DNA of 64,000 nt from Trematomus loennbergii (taxonomy: Eukaryota; Chordata; Actinopteri; Perciformes; Nototheniidae), in contig JAAOOA010000527.1 of the NCBI GenBank assembly GCA_012861695.1, positions 124,001 to 188,000 on the forward strand, given 5' to 3'. Positions within the stretch are counted from its first letter, which is position 1. Every line of letters starts with the position of its first letter. Under the pieces are notes generated by a model. That model did no database searches. It was given only the letters and a program-made list of their open reading frames with translations, and had not been told where the DNA came from. This document shows, piece after piece, positions 14,343-28,140 of this stretch. A program made the position numbers and the translations under genes.

Positions 14343-17097
14343 AGTGATGGCAGTTTGACACTGAAGCTTCGATCGGAGCTTCAACTCTGGACTTCCTATT
14401 CCATAGAAACAGTGATTCGAAGCTTGCTTCAAATCACGTGACATATGACGTCCGAACCAGCAACTGCTTCATTTCCTGAATGAATCAACTCACTGGTTCG
14501 CCGTCCAATCAGGTGATTCAATGCACTGCCTCGTCTTGATTCTGACTGGTTGAAACGGTTTGAATTTGAGCGTCACTTAGTAAGTGACACTTTATAACCG
14601 CTCAAAAAAATGCACAATTTGGCAATCTGTGGGATTGTCGTCGTAGTTTGCCTTGTTGCTGTAGAGTTGTGAGTATTGCGTTTGGATCATTATGGAGCCA
14701 GCCAGGAAGAGAGGTCGTTCAGAGATGTGGGATGACTTCAATCTGATTGCGCATGATAAGGTAGGTCAACTACAGTATTATAGCTACGGTTTATCTCAAA
14801 TCTATATTAAGTAGCATTTAAGTAAAATGATGTATATGATCAATGTAGCCTTTAGGCTGCTATAGCTTTATAGACTGAAATTGCATTTTTATTTACAAAT
14901 GCCTTTCTCTACAGGTCCAGTGCTTGGTGTGTTCAACTGAACTGAAGTATCATGGGAATACTTCCTCCATGATTAGGCACTTCACTGCCAAACATGGAGC
15001 TGCTGTGAACCAGGGGAACACAAATGGTATGTATTATATTATTATTAACTAGTAACACTAATATGCTATGACTGTATTCCATGACTCACAAGTCTGCTTC
15101 CTTTGAGTGCAATTTCACATAAATCCTTATTTGGTTTTGTTTTTATTCTTTATGTCTTTATTTCTTTCTCTTAGTGGACCGGAAGCGAGAGCTGGATGGG
15201 GCTCTTGTGAATATGGGATGGGATGGGGCTCTTGTGAAAGACTCACAGCCTTTTTCCATCGCGGATGACTGTGGCTTCAAGGAGCTTGTGGCCTTGCTTG
15301 ATCCTAAATACACTCTTCCATCCAGACGGGCTCTAAAGGAGATGGTGGTCAAGCGCTATGAGGAGGAGAAGACGAAGGCCAAGGCTGTCATGCAGAGGGT
15401 AGAGGCTGTGAGCCTGACTGCTGATATGTGGACCTCCATTAATATGGACGCATATCTAGCAGTGACCTGCCATTATGTGGATGACTCTGCGAAGCTGGCC
15501 ACAGTGCTTCTGGGAGTGCTGCCTTTCCCTGAAACTCATACAGCTGTTAACATCACTGCTGCAATGAGGTCTCTCATGGAGGAATGGGCACTGAAGGCAA
15601 AGTGACCTCAATTGTGACGGATGCAGGAGCAAATATGGTTGCCTCTGTCAGAAGTTTAAATCTAAGACATGCACTTTGCTTTGCTCATTCACTAAATTTA
15701 GTGGTGAAGAAATCTCTGGATGCAACTCCTGGCCTACAAGACCTACGCACAAGGGCTAGAAAAGTAGTCGCGTTCTTTAAAACCAGCACAACAGCAAAAG
15801 AGAAGCTCAGAGAAGTGCAGGAGCAGATGAATCGCCCTGTGCTGAAGCTTATTCAGGAAGTGGACACCCGCTGGAACAGCACCTACCTAATGCTACAACG
15901 CCTTTTCAAAGAGAGGCAGTCAGTGGGGGCAGCTCTTGCAACGCTGAAAACAGATGTGAGACCTCTGTCCTCTGAGGACTATGAAACGGCAGATGCATGC
16001 CTGCAATTGCTCTCCCCCTTTTTCCAGGCAACAGTGGAACTCTCAGAGGAGAAGAGAGTCTCAGGGTCCAAGATCATCCCAATGACAAAAATGTTAATGC
16101 TATACTTGTATAACACAATTGGAAAAACAAGCCACGACACAGCAACACTACTGGGACAGAACATGGTGTCAAATATGCAAAACAAGTTTGACACCACGGA
16201 GAGCCAAACTGCATTGACCCTGTCAACACTGCTGGATCCTAGATTCAAGACTATTGGATTCTACAATCAAGTACAGGCAGCGGCATCAGTTAAACGACTG
16301 ACAGCATTTTGCACACAACTGAGGAAAAACGCCCTCCACATCAGCTCAACCGGCACCAGCAAATGTTGACAATCCATCATCCACAGGTAATGTTATAAAT
16401 AGTTAATTGATAAAATGCAGGACAAAATAAGTACAAGTAAAACAGGATACACATTGAAACCTTTCAGTACTGATGATTACAGTCATGTTTGTCTTTCAGG
16501 TCTTAACCTTTGGGAAACTCTGGACAGAGATGCTTCTGAAGCGAGGACGGCAAGGAATGCCACAGCAGATGCTACAGTGGAAGTGCAGCGGTACATGACT
16601 GATCCACCGCTGGAAAGATCAAAAGACCCACTGGCATACAGGGTGGACCATCAAAATGTGTATCCCAATCTGTTCAAACTGGCGAAACAATTTTTATGCA
16701 TGCCAGCATCATCCGTTCCATCTGAGCGAGTGTTTTCAAAATGGGGAAATTGTAAGCAAGAAAAGAAATCGGCTTAATCCAAAAACCGTTGAAAAAATAA
16801 TGTTCCTGAATAAAAATCTTTGAGTGTTCCCCATCCCACATGAACACCCCCTGCCAAAGTTACACAAGCACACCATAACCTATGCCATATTTTCCCTGAA
16901 CCCTGTCCTCAATAACACAATACATGCATTACTCCATCTTTATTTGTAAAAGATATTCATGATATATATACAGTTTATATATATATTTATATACATGTGA
17001 ATATATATTTATTTATAGTTCTCTATATAATATATATTTATTTATTTATAGTTATATATATATATATATACACATATTAATATACCTATTTCCGACA
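14343..17097 (+). mobile_element. hAT DNA transposon with BED-finger transposase
   Basis: Begins TAGTGATGGC right after the tubulin-derived copy, a start of the hAT type, and contains a spliced transposase gene. The right terminus is uncertain: AT-rich sequence at 16920-17090 is followed by a partial direct repeat of the element's own 5' region. No target-site duplication could be assigned. Confidence 0.75.
14692..16823 (+). pseudogene. hAT transposase (ZBED-like), four exons, frameshifted
   Basis: Catalyses cut-and-paste transposition in the hAT superfamily. Exons: 14692-14760; 14915-15026 with a BED zinc finger (CLVC...RHFTAKH); 15175-16386 with the catalytic core, including TADMWTS, VTDAGANM, CFAHSLNL and DTRWNST; and 16500-16823 with the C-terminal hAT dimerisation block (YPNLFKLAKQFL, SSVPSERVFSK, then LNPKTVEKIMFLNKNL). 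Borders are GT/AG. There is a one-base loss in the G-run near 15588, a frame change near 16340 and a two-base loss near 16738. The rest reads well, so decay is recent or partly due to sequencing error. It resembles ZBED1/ZBED4-like domesticated proteins, but the flanking structure and several copies of related DNA argue for a transposon. Confidence 0.85.
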
Positions 17098-17104
17098 GAA
17101 TTGT

Positions 17105-17388
17105 CCAAGTGGTTCGACTGCTTCAAATCACGTGACATGTGACGGTCGAAGCAGCAACTGCTTCATTTCCTGAATGAATCACTTGACTGGTTTGCGGTCC
17201 AATCACGCGATTCAATGCACTGCCTCGTCTCTATTCTGACAGGTGACAGGTTGAAACAGTTTCGAATTTGAGTGCTTCAACACTTATAACCGCTATAAAC
17301 AATGCGCAATGTGTGGGTTGTTGTAGTAGTTTGCGTTGTTGCTGTTGAGTTGTTGTTGGTATTGCATTTTAATTGGATCATTATAGAG
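17105..17388 (+). repeat. Second, partial copy of the hAT 5' region (direct repeat)
   Basis: Direct copy of about 14418-14697, with ~10% differences: the shared order is CTTCAAATCACGTGACAT, CAACTGCTTCATTTCCTGAA, CACTGCCTCGTCT, TTATAACCGCT and GGATCATTAT. It stops where the transposase ATG would be (ATTATAGAGC instead of ATTATGGAGC). Either a second truncated element lies behind the first, or the promoter region was duplicated. Confidence 0.75.
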
Positions 17389-19970
17389 CAAGCCTAAAAC
17401 TAAAATCACAGCCCATTCATTTGGCCTTTCTTTCATGCTGTGCAAAGATATATGGACACAAGATGTGTGCAAATGTATTTAGTTTCCTATCCATGTGAAC
17501 ATGATTTAAGTGGGGGGGGGACCTAACCTCCTCTCGGGGGGGGGAAGATTTTTTTTAAATGTTGAAGTTAAAAGCATCAATCTGGTGCACTTTGAGAGCA
17601 ACATGAAGAGCTCTATGGATACATCTCTCAACATCCATATGAAACAGAACTGGAAGCAGATTTACTTTTCTTTATGGATATTTTACAAATCACTCCCCTT
17701 TCAAACTGTATTCTTGTTTATTAACAACTTCTTTTTACTGTCATATAGTATTTTATACCTGTTTACTTTATTCTCTTGTGTTTTTATAACTATAATGATC
17801 ATAAAGATGTGCCTTTACCTCACTGGTTGGAGAAAAAGCTTCTTATATTCGTTAGCATAGCTAGCTAACCAGATGCTAATAACAACAAAGTTATTGACTG
17901 TATGATCAGTATGACAGATGAACAGATCGCCACTGGGCTTTCAACTAAAGACACAGCCACACAGAAACTGCGGCATGTGTACAGCTCCTTATCTGAAGAG
18001 CCGGAGCCGCGTTCTGGTGCTCTCTAAGCGTCAGCATGAAGAGCAGCTGACTTGAAAAAACAAACTCGAGAGACGGCTGAGTGACCGCAGTGCAGAATCG
18101 CTGTATAGTTTAAATCTCCTAACAATGTTGTCCATTTTAGACACAGGCCTATTATATTTACAGCCCTTAATAACATTCATTTTCTGGGCTCAATATGTGT
18201 CTTGGCCGTTTTCGTTGTGATCGCTAAATTCACCTTGTTTATAATATTATCACCGTTCCAAGCAAACGAGGGCTTTTGTTTTGAAATCACTTCCGCGAGT
18301 TTCGCCCCGCCCCTCGCTCCAATGAGCATTAGACCATTTAGTAAGGTAAAACAACAAAAACAAAAAGGCCTCTCAGATGCTCTTCCGCTAACTTGTGTAA
18401 TAAAGAAAAACAAATGGACCGTAGATACACGGATTAGGGCGACACCATCTGGTCACAACTTTAAATATTTGACCATGTTTATGTGCAAATGAAGAACCTT
18501 TTTCCTTAAGTGAGACTCTTTTCTTTTCTGACTTTCATGGGTATTTCACTTTATATTAAATACATAACAATAAGAGTGCAGAACATCTAATACACTTCAC
18601 TATGAATCCAGAACAATACAACTGCAGGAGTATGGATAAAGCCAGATGTTTGCATGCATTTTGAGCCGATTTGGGCAGAATCCAGCAGAGTGGATCGTGC
18701 TGTTCATCCTATGTAATCTATATGTATAGAAAAAAAGTCTAAATATTTAAGATAAAGCTGTGAAACAATCTCAATAATTGGCAGCAAAAATGTAAGGTTT
18801 TTTTAATGCATAAAAGGATACATGTTGAGATAGGAAGTTATAATATCTTAAGAGAAGAGCTTGAATATTAAAAAAAATACAAACTCTTGTGGCTCCTTCC
18901 TGTCTTCCTACTGGGTCTTTCTTGGCTTTGTACTGGCTATCTTCTAGCTCTATTCAGGTTTTTGGAGTTTTTTTCTAGCTCTATCCCTGATCATTTACAG
19001 AACCTGAAGGCTCTATACGGACTATCTTCTGGTTCTCCTCTGGATCCATCCACTATCTCTTGTCTCTGTCCAGTGAATTACACTTTTGTTACTGGAGCAG
19101 GTAAAGCATACAACAGATACTTTCAGCATTATCGGAGCACGAAGTGGACGCTTGGATGAAACACAGCGGACTTCTAAACAATGAACACCCGCAACTTGGA
19201 AGAAATAAAGTTGGGTTTTATGCGTTCTAATATTGCAATGCAAACCCATGATGTAATGACAGTAATTAAGAATAATTTAGTCATTGAATGCTCATTTCAG
19301 TAGATTTAATCAAACAAAACATAAACATATTGGACATGGCCTCAAGACTGTAACCTCTTCACATTCTGTTGAAATAGTCAATTACTAGCCATATCTCACA
19401 CATTGCTGTTTTGAATCACTAATATGTGGATGACAGTTGAACTGGATGATGTAACATGTATGCCATCTGCTGGAAAGAAGACGTATCGCTCTTGGCGTTG
19501 TTTAGACAACAAAAACAGAATGAAGCTCTCATACCATAAACAATCTTTGAGTCCAGACCCCGTCCTGCAGAGAGCACACAACCCAACAGCACGTTGATGG
19601 TCTAGCATCACTTTACAAAACGTTTGCATTAAGACACTAAGACTAGCTGGTCCCTTGTAAAGGTGAGTCCACCTTAAATGAGCAGTGGGTGATCAGCAGG
19701 TGAAGGGCAGGACACGGGAACTTGGTCCTGAGGAGATGTAACGATTATTAAACAAGAAATAGTCGAGTCAAGGGGTCGAAGAAATGAACATTTGTGATTA
19801 TTAGCGAATCGGTTGCAGGTGGGTGAAAACAGGCTGAGGGAGTAACGTATTACATGTAACGGCATCAGGTCATCAGGATACAAAATAGACAAATGTATTC
19901 CCTTACCAACACTCTTGTGTCTTTTTCAACGATTACGCCATTTAAATCTTTTGTCACAAACTTTGCAGAT

Positions 19971-21373
<1,403 letters not shown>

Positions 21374-21689
21374 CTGCAGGAACAGGAAACACACAGTCAG
21401 AACAAACTGTTAAGTGTTAGCATTTAAAAATCTCATCACCATTACAATGGGAGACATTTTGCAGCCCTAATTAATGCCTTTGTTTTTATATTTTCACATT
21501 ATCTTTCTTAGTCCCACCTAGTGTGTTTGTGTTGGCTCAAGTCACCTCATGTAGCCCAGCCCCTTTCCACTTCCAGTTCAAAATGAAAAAGGTTTTTTTC
21601 TTCTGGCGTAGCACTAGCTGCAATGTAAACAAGGAATTGTATTTGGGATCGTTCACAGATACACTACGCCTACAGTATAGAATTACAAT

Positions 21690-21864
21690 ACTTATACACC
21701 TTGAGTATATATATATATATACATATATATACATATATATACATACATATGTATATATACATATATATATATACATATATACATATATATATTATATATA
21801 TACATATATATATACATATGTATATATACATATGTATATAATATATATGTATATATACATATGT

Positions 21865-21929
<65 letters not shown>

Positions 21930-21961
21930 TATATATATACTCAAGGTGTATAAGTACATAC

Positions 21962-21994
<33 letters not shown>

Positions 21995-22104
21995 CATATA
22001 TACATATATACATATATATATATATACATATATACATATACATATATATATACATATATATAATATAACATATACATATATATATATATATATAATATAA
22101 TAAC

Positions 22105-22135
<31 letters not shown>

Positions 22136-22164
22136 CATATATACATATATATATACATATATAC

Positions 22165-22206
<42 letters not shown>

Positions 22207-22274
22207 GTATTATATATATATACTCAAGGAAAATGGCTCTAACATATATATATACATATATATACACGTATAAC

Positions 22275-22306
<32 letters not shown>
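21690..22306. repeat. AT/TA-rich satellite with embedded inverted repeats
   Basis: About 0.6 kb of TA and ATAC/ATGT steps. Two longer inverted repeats are embedded: TACTTATACACC plus TTGAGTATA at 21689-21709 with its reverse complement at 21936-21956, and ACTCAAGGAAAATGG plus CTCTAACA at 22222-22244 with its reverse complement at 22307-22329. The latter is the first 23 bases of the presumed LTR. The second duplication block lacks this satellite. The long Tyr/Ile frames are artefacts. Confidence 0.9.
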
Positions 22307-22307
<1 letters not shown>

Positions 22308-22720
22308 GTTAGAGCCATTTTCCTTGAGTTATTGTCTGATAGTTAGGCTTGATAATAATATAAATTAGATTAAACTCACCATCTAAAGGTATTTTTGTGA
22401 GTCATACTATGGTTTAAAATGTATTAATTTAAGGCTCACTTATTATTTGTTATGTGCGTCAGTATCACGTGCATGGCTATATGCCTATATATGGTAGGTT
22501 GATAGGACACAGCTGATGGTGATGAGACGGGGAAACGGAAAAGTCTTTTGACCGTGTTCTTTTTGTTCTTTTGGAGACTATTAACTTTGATTTAGGATGA
22601 AGCGAAGAAATGTGTCCTGCTGTTTATATGCCGTCTGGACTAACGAATAAAGCTCATCTGATTCAACCATGTTCTCAGCTCATTTGTTTGGAAACAAAGA
22701 GAGGCGCGTCAAAACCCACA
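22307..22720 (+). mobile_element. Putative 5' LTR of the BEL/Pao element
   Basis: Starts TGTTAGAGCC, has a TATA-like CTATATATGG near 22485, an AATAAA at about 22646, and ends near AACCCACA before an apparent leader. It lies ~530 bp upstream of gag. No matching 3' LTR was found after 29824, so the borders rest on motifs alone. Confidence 0.5.
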
Positions 22721-23252
22721 ACCCGATAGAGGTGGCTATTAAATTGTAGACAAGGATTAAAACGCCACCACATTAGTCAAAAGACTCCGTAAGCTGTGGA
22801 TAAAAACTTCGAAGGACAAGCACAGGATTCGTGTGGATTTCAGCTCTGCTTTGGAAACAGCGATCGGCCGTTCTAAAGTGCCGTGAGGAGGAGGCCGCGA
22901 GTAAACCATGCCGGCCCGGAATCTATGAATGAAACGCTGTTTACAATGGGATCGCTTCATCAAACAATGCAAGGACTGATGTGTGCATAGTTACGGATGT
23001 TTGACAAAACGAAAGGGAAATCCATCCAGTGATCATGATGCTTACTGGGGATGATATGAAATGAAGATAATCCACAATTGCCGTTGGAATGCTTAAACAA
23101 TTAAATGCATTAATGAACTATCACGCAGTTAAGGAAGCGGACGTTAAAGGAATGTTTGGCACAAAAACAGGATTCACGAAGAACTGTTATTGGAAATATT
23201 AATGACTTTATTTCATGTGGATTAAATGAAGAAAAAACAAACAAAATAAACA
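22721..23252 (+). other. Leader region of the BEL/Pao element
   Basis: Untranslated stretch between the presumed LTR and the first gag ATG at 23253. No convincing primer-binding site could be matched to a tRNA by eye. Confidence 0.4.
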
Positions 23253-24917
23253 ATGGATCCTGATATTCCTCCAGCTGATGTTGCAGCGGCAGAGGAGAGA
23301 TTTAAAAACTCTCAGCCAATCGCGAAGAGGAAAACTTGGAGCATGCACCCGCAGAATGAATGAAATTAAACCATTACTGGTGCAAGGTGGAAATATGGAA
23401 AAGGTGGATGAAGCTGTTGCAACATTCAAGATGTTACTCAATGAATTGATTGAGTGTCATGGACATGTTCAAATGCTTTTATCTGAGGAAATAAGGGAAA
23501 CTGAGAGAATGGATTGGTATGAACCAAAAATGTCTGCATTCACGAATTTCCTTAAGGATGTGGAAAAGCTCTCAAATGGATCCTCAGATACTGATTGAAC
23601 CCCATGACAGTGTTTCCAATGCATCACACAGGAGGAGCTCAAAAGCAGGATCAACAACTTCTTCTGCTTCCTCAACCCACCTCAAAATAGCCACAGAAAG
23701 AGCTGCCCTCCCTGCCCGGGCAGGGATTAAAGGAAAAGCATGCACTTGAAATGGAAAAGGCTCAACTGCAAGCTAGATTCGAACGGATGGAAATGGAAGC
23801 CAGCCTAGCTGAATCTGATGCAAAAATGAAAGTTCTGGAGCATTTTGAGACTGGTTCACAAAATCCAACACAAGACGGCATGAATGACTATGTAAAAGAC
23901 TACAGAGTAAAACCACATATGTCAATGGATGCAGAGCCGTCTCCAATTACCTTTGCTGAGTTTGGAGCCATTCCCAAAACACCACTTCAAAGGTTTCTAT
24001 ACCAACAACCAAGACCACCAGAAAATATTGATAATACAAACCAAAGCCCTCAACACACAGCTAGAGATGCAGGAATTACAGGGACAAATAATAAATGACA
24101 ATTTCCTGACTGTGATGCAGAGACAAAATGACATTGTTAATTTACTTGTACTTCAACAAAAGCAAACATCACTGCCCACTAGGGAAATCCCAGTCTTTGA
24201 TGGCAATCCCCTCAATTATCAAATATTTGTGAGGGCATTTCAACATGGCATTGAGGAGAAAACCACCAGTAACCAGGATCGATTATATTACCTGGAGCAA
24301 TATACTTCGGGATCCTGCAGGGAACTGGTGAGAAGCTGCCTTCATATGGATGCTAATAGTGGCTTTGCTGAAGCTAAGAGACTGCTAAAAGTGCATTTTG
24401 GAGATGAGCTCAAGATAGCAAACGCATATATGGGGAAAGCTCTCAACTGGAACACTATAAAGGCAGAGGATGGAAAGTCACTGCACTGTTATGCACTTTT
24501 TCTGAGAGGCTGCTGTAATGCAATGAGGGATCTGCAGGACATGGAGGAGCTGGACCTGCCATCCAACCTACGGCTCATTCTTTCAAAGCTACCTTACAAA
24601 CTAAGGGAGAAGTGGAGAACAGCAGCTTGTGATATTCTGGATCGGAGCCATCAAAGAGCAAAATTGCATGACCTTGTTGTATTTATTGAAAGACAAGCTA
24701 GAATACTTCTAGACCCTCTCTTTGGTGACATTCACGATCATCAACTTAACAGTGCAAAGACTTTCATTACAACTCCTGCTGATTTAAGCCGAAATAAGTG
24801 CAAGGGAAGCAGTTTTGCTACCACAGTGGCTATAGTGTCAGACAGCCATGCAGAGAAACCCAAAGAAGACAATTATCTTGTTAAAAGCTACATTTCCTCC
24901 ACTAACAATGACACCTC

Positions 24918-27900
24918 CATAGACTGTATATATAAATGGACGTAGGGTCCGTGACGTCACCCATAGGATTCTGCAGAGTTGCCGAGAAGCCCTTAGTAGG
25001 CGGAGTCGGCCACTAACGGCTCGACAGTGACGTCTGAGTCTAACTCCCGCCTGCTCCAAATAAGGGCAAAGAGGCGGAGCCGAGGCGGGACCTGCTGCCT
25101 CCAGCTGGAAGTAACAGAGCTAGCTCAAGCTAAGAAGCTAAGCTAACATGCTCCCCATCTGCACACTGCCGTCACATTTTACGTTTCTAAGGTAAGCGGA
25201 CATGAAACTATTCAGCAAAACTATAAATAATAATCTAAGTTATTGAGTTTTTAGCATAATACTTCAGAATCTTAAAATCCCTTAACGTTTGTATGCAATG
25301 TGCTAAATGCAACACTGGAATCAAGCAAATTAATATGTTTGCATGACATTAGTTATTTATATTTTGCTATCACTTAATTATACGTTTAATACATTTAAGT
25401 AAGCTAAGGTGTACATGTGATGGTAGCTAGTTAGTGCTCTTACCTGTGAGGCCTCCTCCAAACAGCATTATAACCAGACTGTATCATTAAAACTATAAGT
25501 ACCAGTTCTAGATCCTTGACTTTAGACAAACAATTCAAAAGACAAAATGTATTTAAAGACCAATCTTTATTTGAAGGTGCCTCTTAACCTGAGATATTAG
25601 TTATACAGTAATAGTATTGACAATCTAAAAAAACTGAGCAACTCAACAGTCAACTTTATATTTCTTATTGTCTAAAGCATTTATTATTTTCATTTTCCCC
25701 TCTCATATTCAGTGTGGACGGATTGAGACAGCGTGGTGTCCAGAGAGCTGCAGAGACTTCAGGGAGAAACCTCCGTGTGATGGACGTCCAGTCTGTTGGT
25801 TTGGAGAGGACTGAGGGTCTTTCCTCTGCGAGGAGGACCAGGCCTGATGGAGGAGCCCATGCTGCATAGCTGATACCAACTGCACAGGCCTTGTCTGTCA
25901 CTTTATTTGACTAAATGTGTTTACTTATACATTTAATAGGTTTACACCTTCTGTCCATATGTGCTTTTTATTTAAAACATGTTTGATTAACTTTTGGTTC
26001 ACATTTCAATAAATTGAATTTGTATTTGCACTCCTTTTGTCCATTATTCTTACTGAAAATGTTAGATTACACATTCACATCTGACTGAAGATTGGCCCCA
26101 TTTATTGTGACGTTGCAAACTCTGCGGTACAAGGTACATGTTGTGAAGCTCATAAAGTGAGGCAAATAGAATAATCAGCTGATGGAGTGTAGATGTGGAA
26201 ATAGGTGCATTCGATCAGCTGACTTCACAATAAAAGTAGTTTCTTAGTGAATGTCCTGTACTGGTCTTAAATCTCATAACATCAGCTTTTAATTTTCCTC
26301 TTGGATGTTCTTCTTGACCCTCAGAGAAGGAGAAAATGCTGAGTCGTGTCTTTCAGGCATGTCCTTTCCTAACAAAAATTACAGGAAACATAAAACATAT
26401 TATTGCAGAACAAGTGTGTTATTTATGAAAGAGGTGTGCTTGTGTTTAGGGGCTGTAGATATAATTATTTTGTAATTGTAATGTTTTTTTTTATTTCAAC
26501 AGTGAGCTACAAAGACAATCAGATTATGAATGAACAGTATGAAATTCATCAACATTGAAATATATTTTATTATCAAAATAATATTTAACTGTTATCAAAA
26601 CTTAGTGCAACTGTAGAAGCTTGCTCTGTTCTCTCACTGAAATAACTTTTACCACGTTTTTTACAGACAATATTGAGAGATAAATAGCAGTTGTCACTAA
26701 TAGCTTTGCCTTCAATACTTAAATTAGAAAGCTGACAGTCATATTGCTTGTTAACATGTAACCCTTTGCATGGAAAAAACCCTCAACTTCACTGATGTGT
26801 AGGTGATCTAGTATTTAGTATTGTTTAATGGAATGTATATCAGTGTATTAAAGTCAATACTTCATTTATTTAAACCAATATCTTTCTTGATTCTTTGTAC
26901 AGTATGAAAAAAGAGTATTTGTACCTGTGCTGAAGTTCACTGCTGTGAGGAGTCCAGTTCTGTCTCTCACTCTCTGGTCCAGCCTGTCTGCATCACCTGG
27001 AACTTTAAACAAACAGATATATATGTAAAGAACCATGTGTACAAACAATATAACTTATTCTCTTCTGTTGAACATGTTGGATTGTGTATTGTCCGAGTCA
27101 GGGTCCTTTTTATTTTACTGTAACTTTGGAAGTTGTGTTACCAATGCTTACTGTTTATTTGATACCAATTTGGTAATGCAATTAATAAAAACAACAAGGT
27201 TTGGGTTCGTTCTTCAGATGACTGTGACGTTAACGTGTAAGCTCAATAATGAACTCCAGCTCAACCAACCATATTGTAATATCTAAGTAATCATCTTGAA
27301 ATATGACATTAATAATTGTAATATACACACATCTTATTGTGAGGTTGATTTCACATACACTACTTCGACGTTAGCTTGTCTACATACTTGAGCATAGCCA
27401 ATTTAAATTAACCTTAGCGATGCATACAGTTCCTACCTACATAATAAAATATCTCTCTAAGTTACAAGGATGACCTTATTTTATCAACCTCAAACAGAAG
27501 CCTTTTGTTCTACAGTACTATCACTTAACGCTTAACACTTGTCTATTTCGTTTTAACCTTTATATATACAGTCTATGGTTTTAAGTTAACTTGGAGGCTA
27601 CGATTAGCATCGTTAGCACCGATGTAGCTACCACTCGCTTACACGCTAACCCAAGCCTTAACATTCATTACGTAGCTGATTAAAATCATAAACACATAAA
27701 TAAAGTACTCGAATTTCACTTACCGCAAAACGGCATTCATGCACCGTCTGTTTTAACCGCAGAGCGAGTCACAATAGTCCGATATATAAGCATGAAGAAC
27801 CAAAAAGCAGCAGTCACCTGACAGAGCTGTCACTCAATGTGACCACGCCCTAATTTATGCAAAGACTTTAAGACCTAATATAAATAAAAGGGTCATGTTA

Positions 27901-28140
27901 GAAAACAATTCACTCACAGATCCATAATCATGAAGGTGGAATCTAACTATATCTATAATAATATTTATTGGATCCATGGGTAGAAACATGTTTTTTTAGG
28001 CTGTAAAATTGGGCATTTTAACATGGGGGTCTATGGAAATTGCTCCTTTCTGCAGTCAGCGCCTATCGGCCAATATATGAACTGCAGTTTGTGGCACTTC
28101 CGTATTGGCGTCCCGGCTCTTCCCCAGAGTTTGCCGCTTG
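24918..28140. mobile_element. Unclassified 3.2-kb element with 8-bp TSD inside BEL gag
   Basis: The host gag sequence resumes exactly after the element, and the octamer GACACCTC flanks both ends (24910-24917 and 28141-28148). The left end reads CATAGACTGTATATATAAAT, and the right end reads TTTGCCGCTTG; they are not inverted repeats of each other. An inverted copy of the left end lies internally at about 27557-27578. The ends belong to a dispersed repeat I recognise from many teleosts. The 8-bp duplication would suit a hAT- or P-like mechanism, but no transposase is present. A small spliced transcription unit is described separately. Confidence 0.7.
25148..25869 (+). CDS. Possible two-exon 66-codon ORF inside the 3.2-kb element
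   Basis: An ATG at 25148 opens a 44-nt exon ending in TCTAAG before GTAAGC. The next good acceptor (CTCTCATATTCAG, ending 25712) continues in frame for 157 nt to a TAG at 25867-25869, and AATAAA follows at 26008-26013. The predicted product is 66 residues, Arg-rich in its second half (VDGLRQRGVQRAAETSGRNL near its middle), with no recognised domain. It may simply be a non-coding spliced transcript. Confidence 0.35.

Noticed and set aside
18202..18492. A conserved 96-residue protein (identical at 59431-59721)
   Set aside because: Identity is explained by recent segmental duplication; no domain, no splice or codon signal supports coding.
18887..19159. A small secreted or membrane protein (Leu-rich start), also at 60121-60393
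   Set aside because: Only two residue differences between recent duplicates; no homologue recognised, and neighbouring DNA looks repeat-derived.
21523..22318. Long Tyr/Ile-rich open frames on both strands
   Set aside because: Translations of the TA/ATAC satellite; no composition or motif of a protein.
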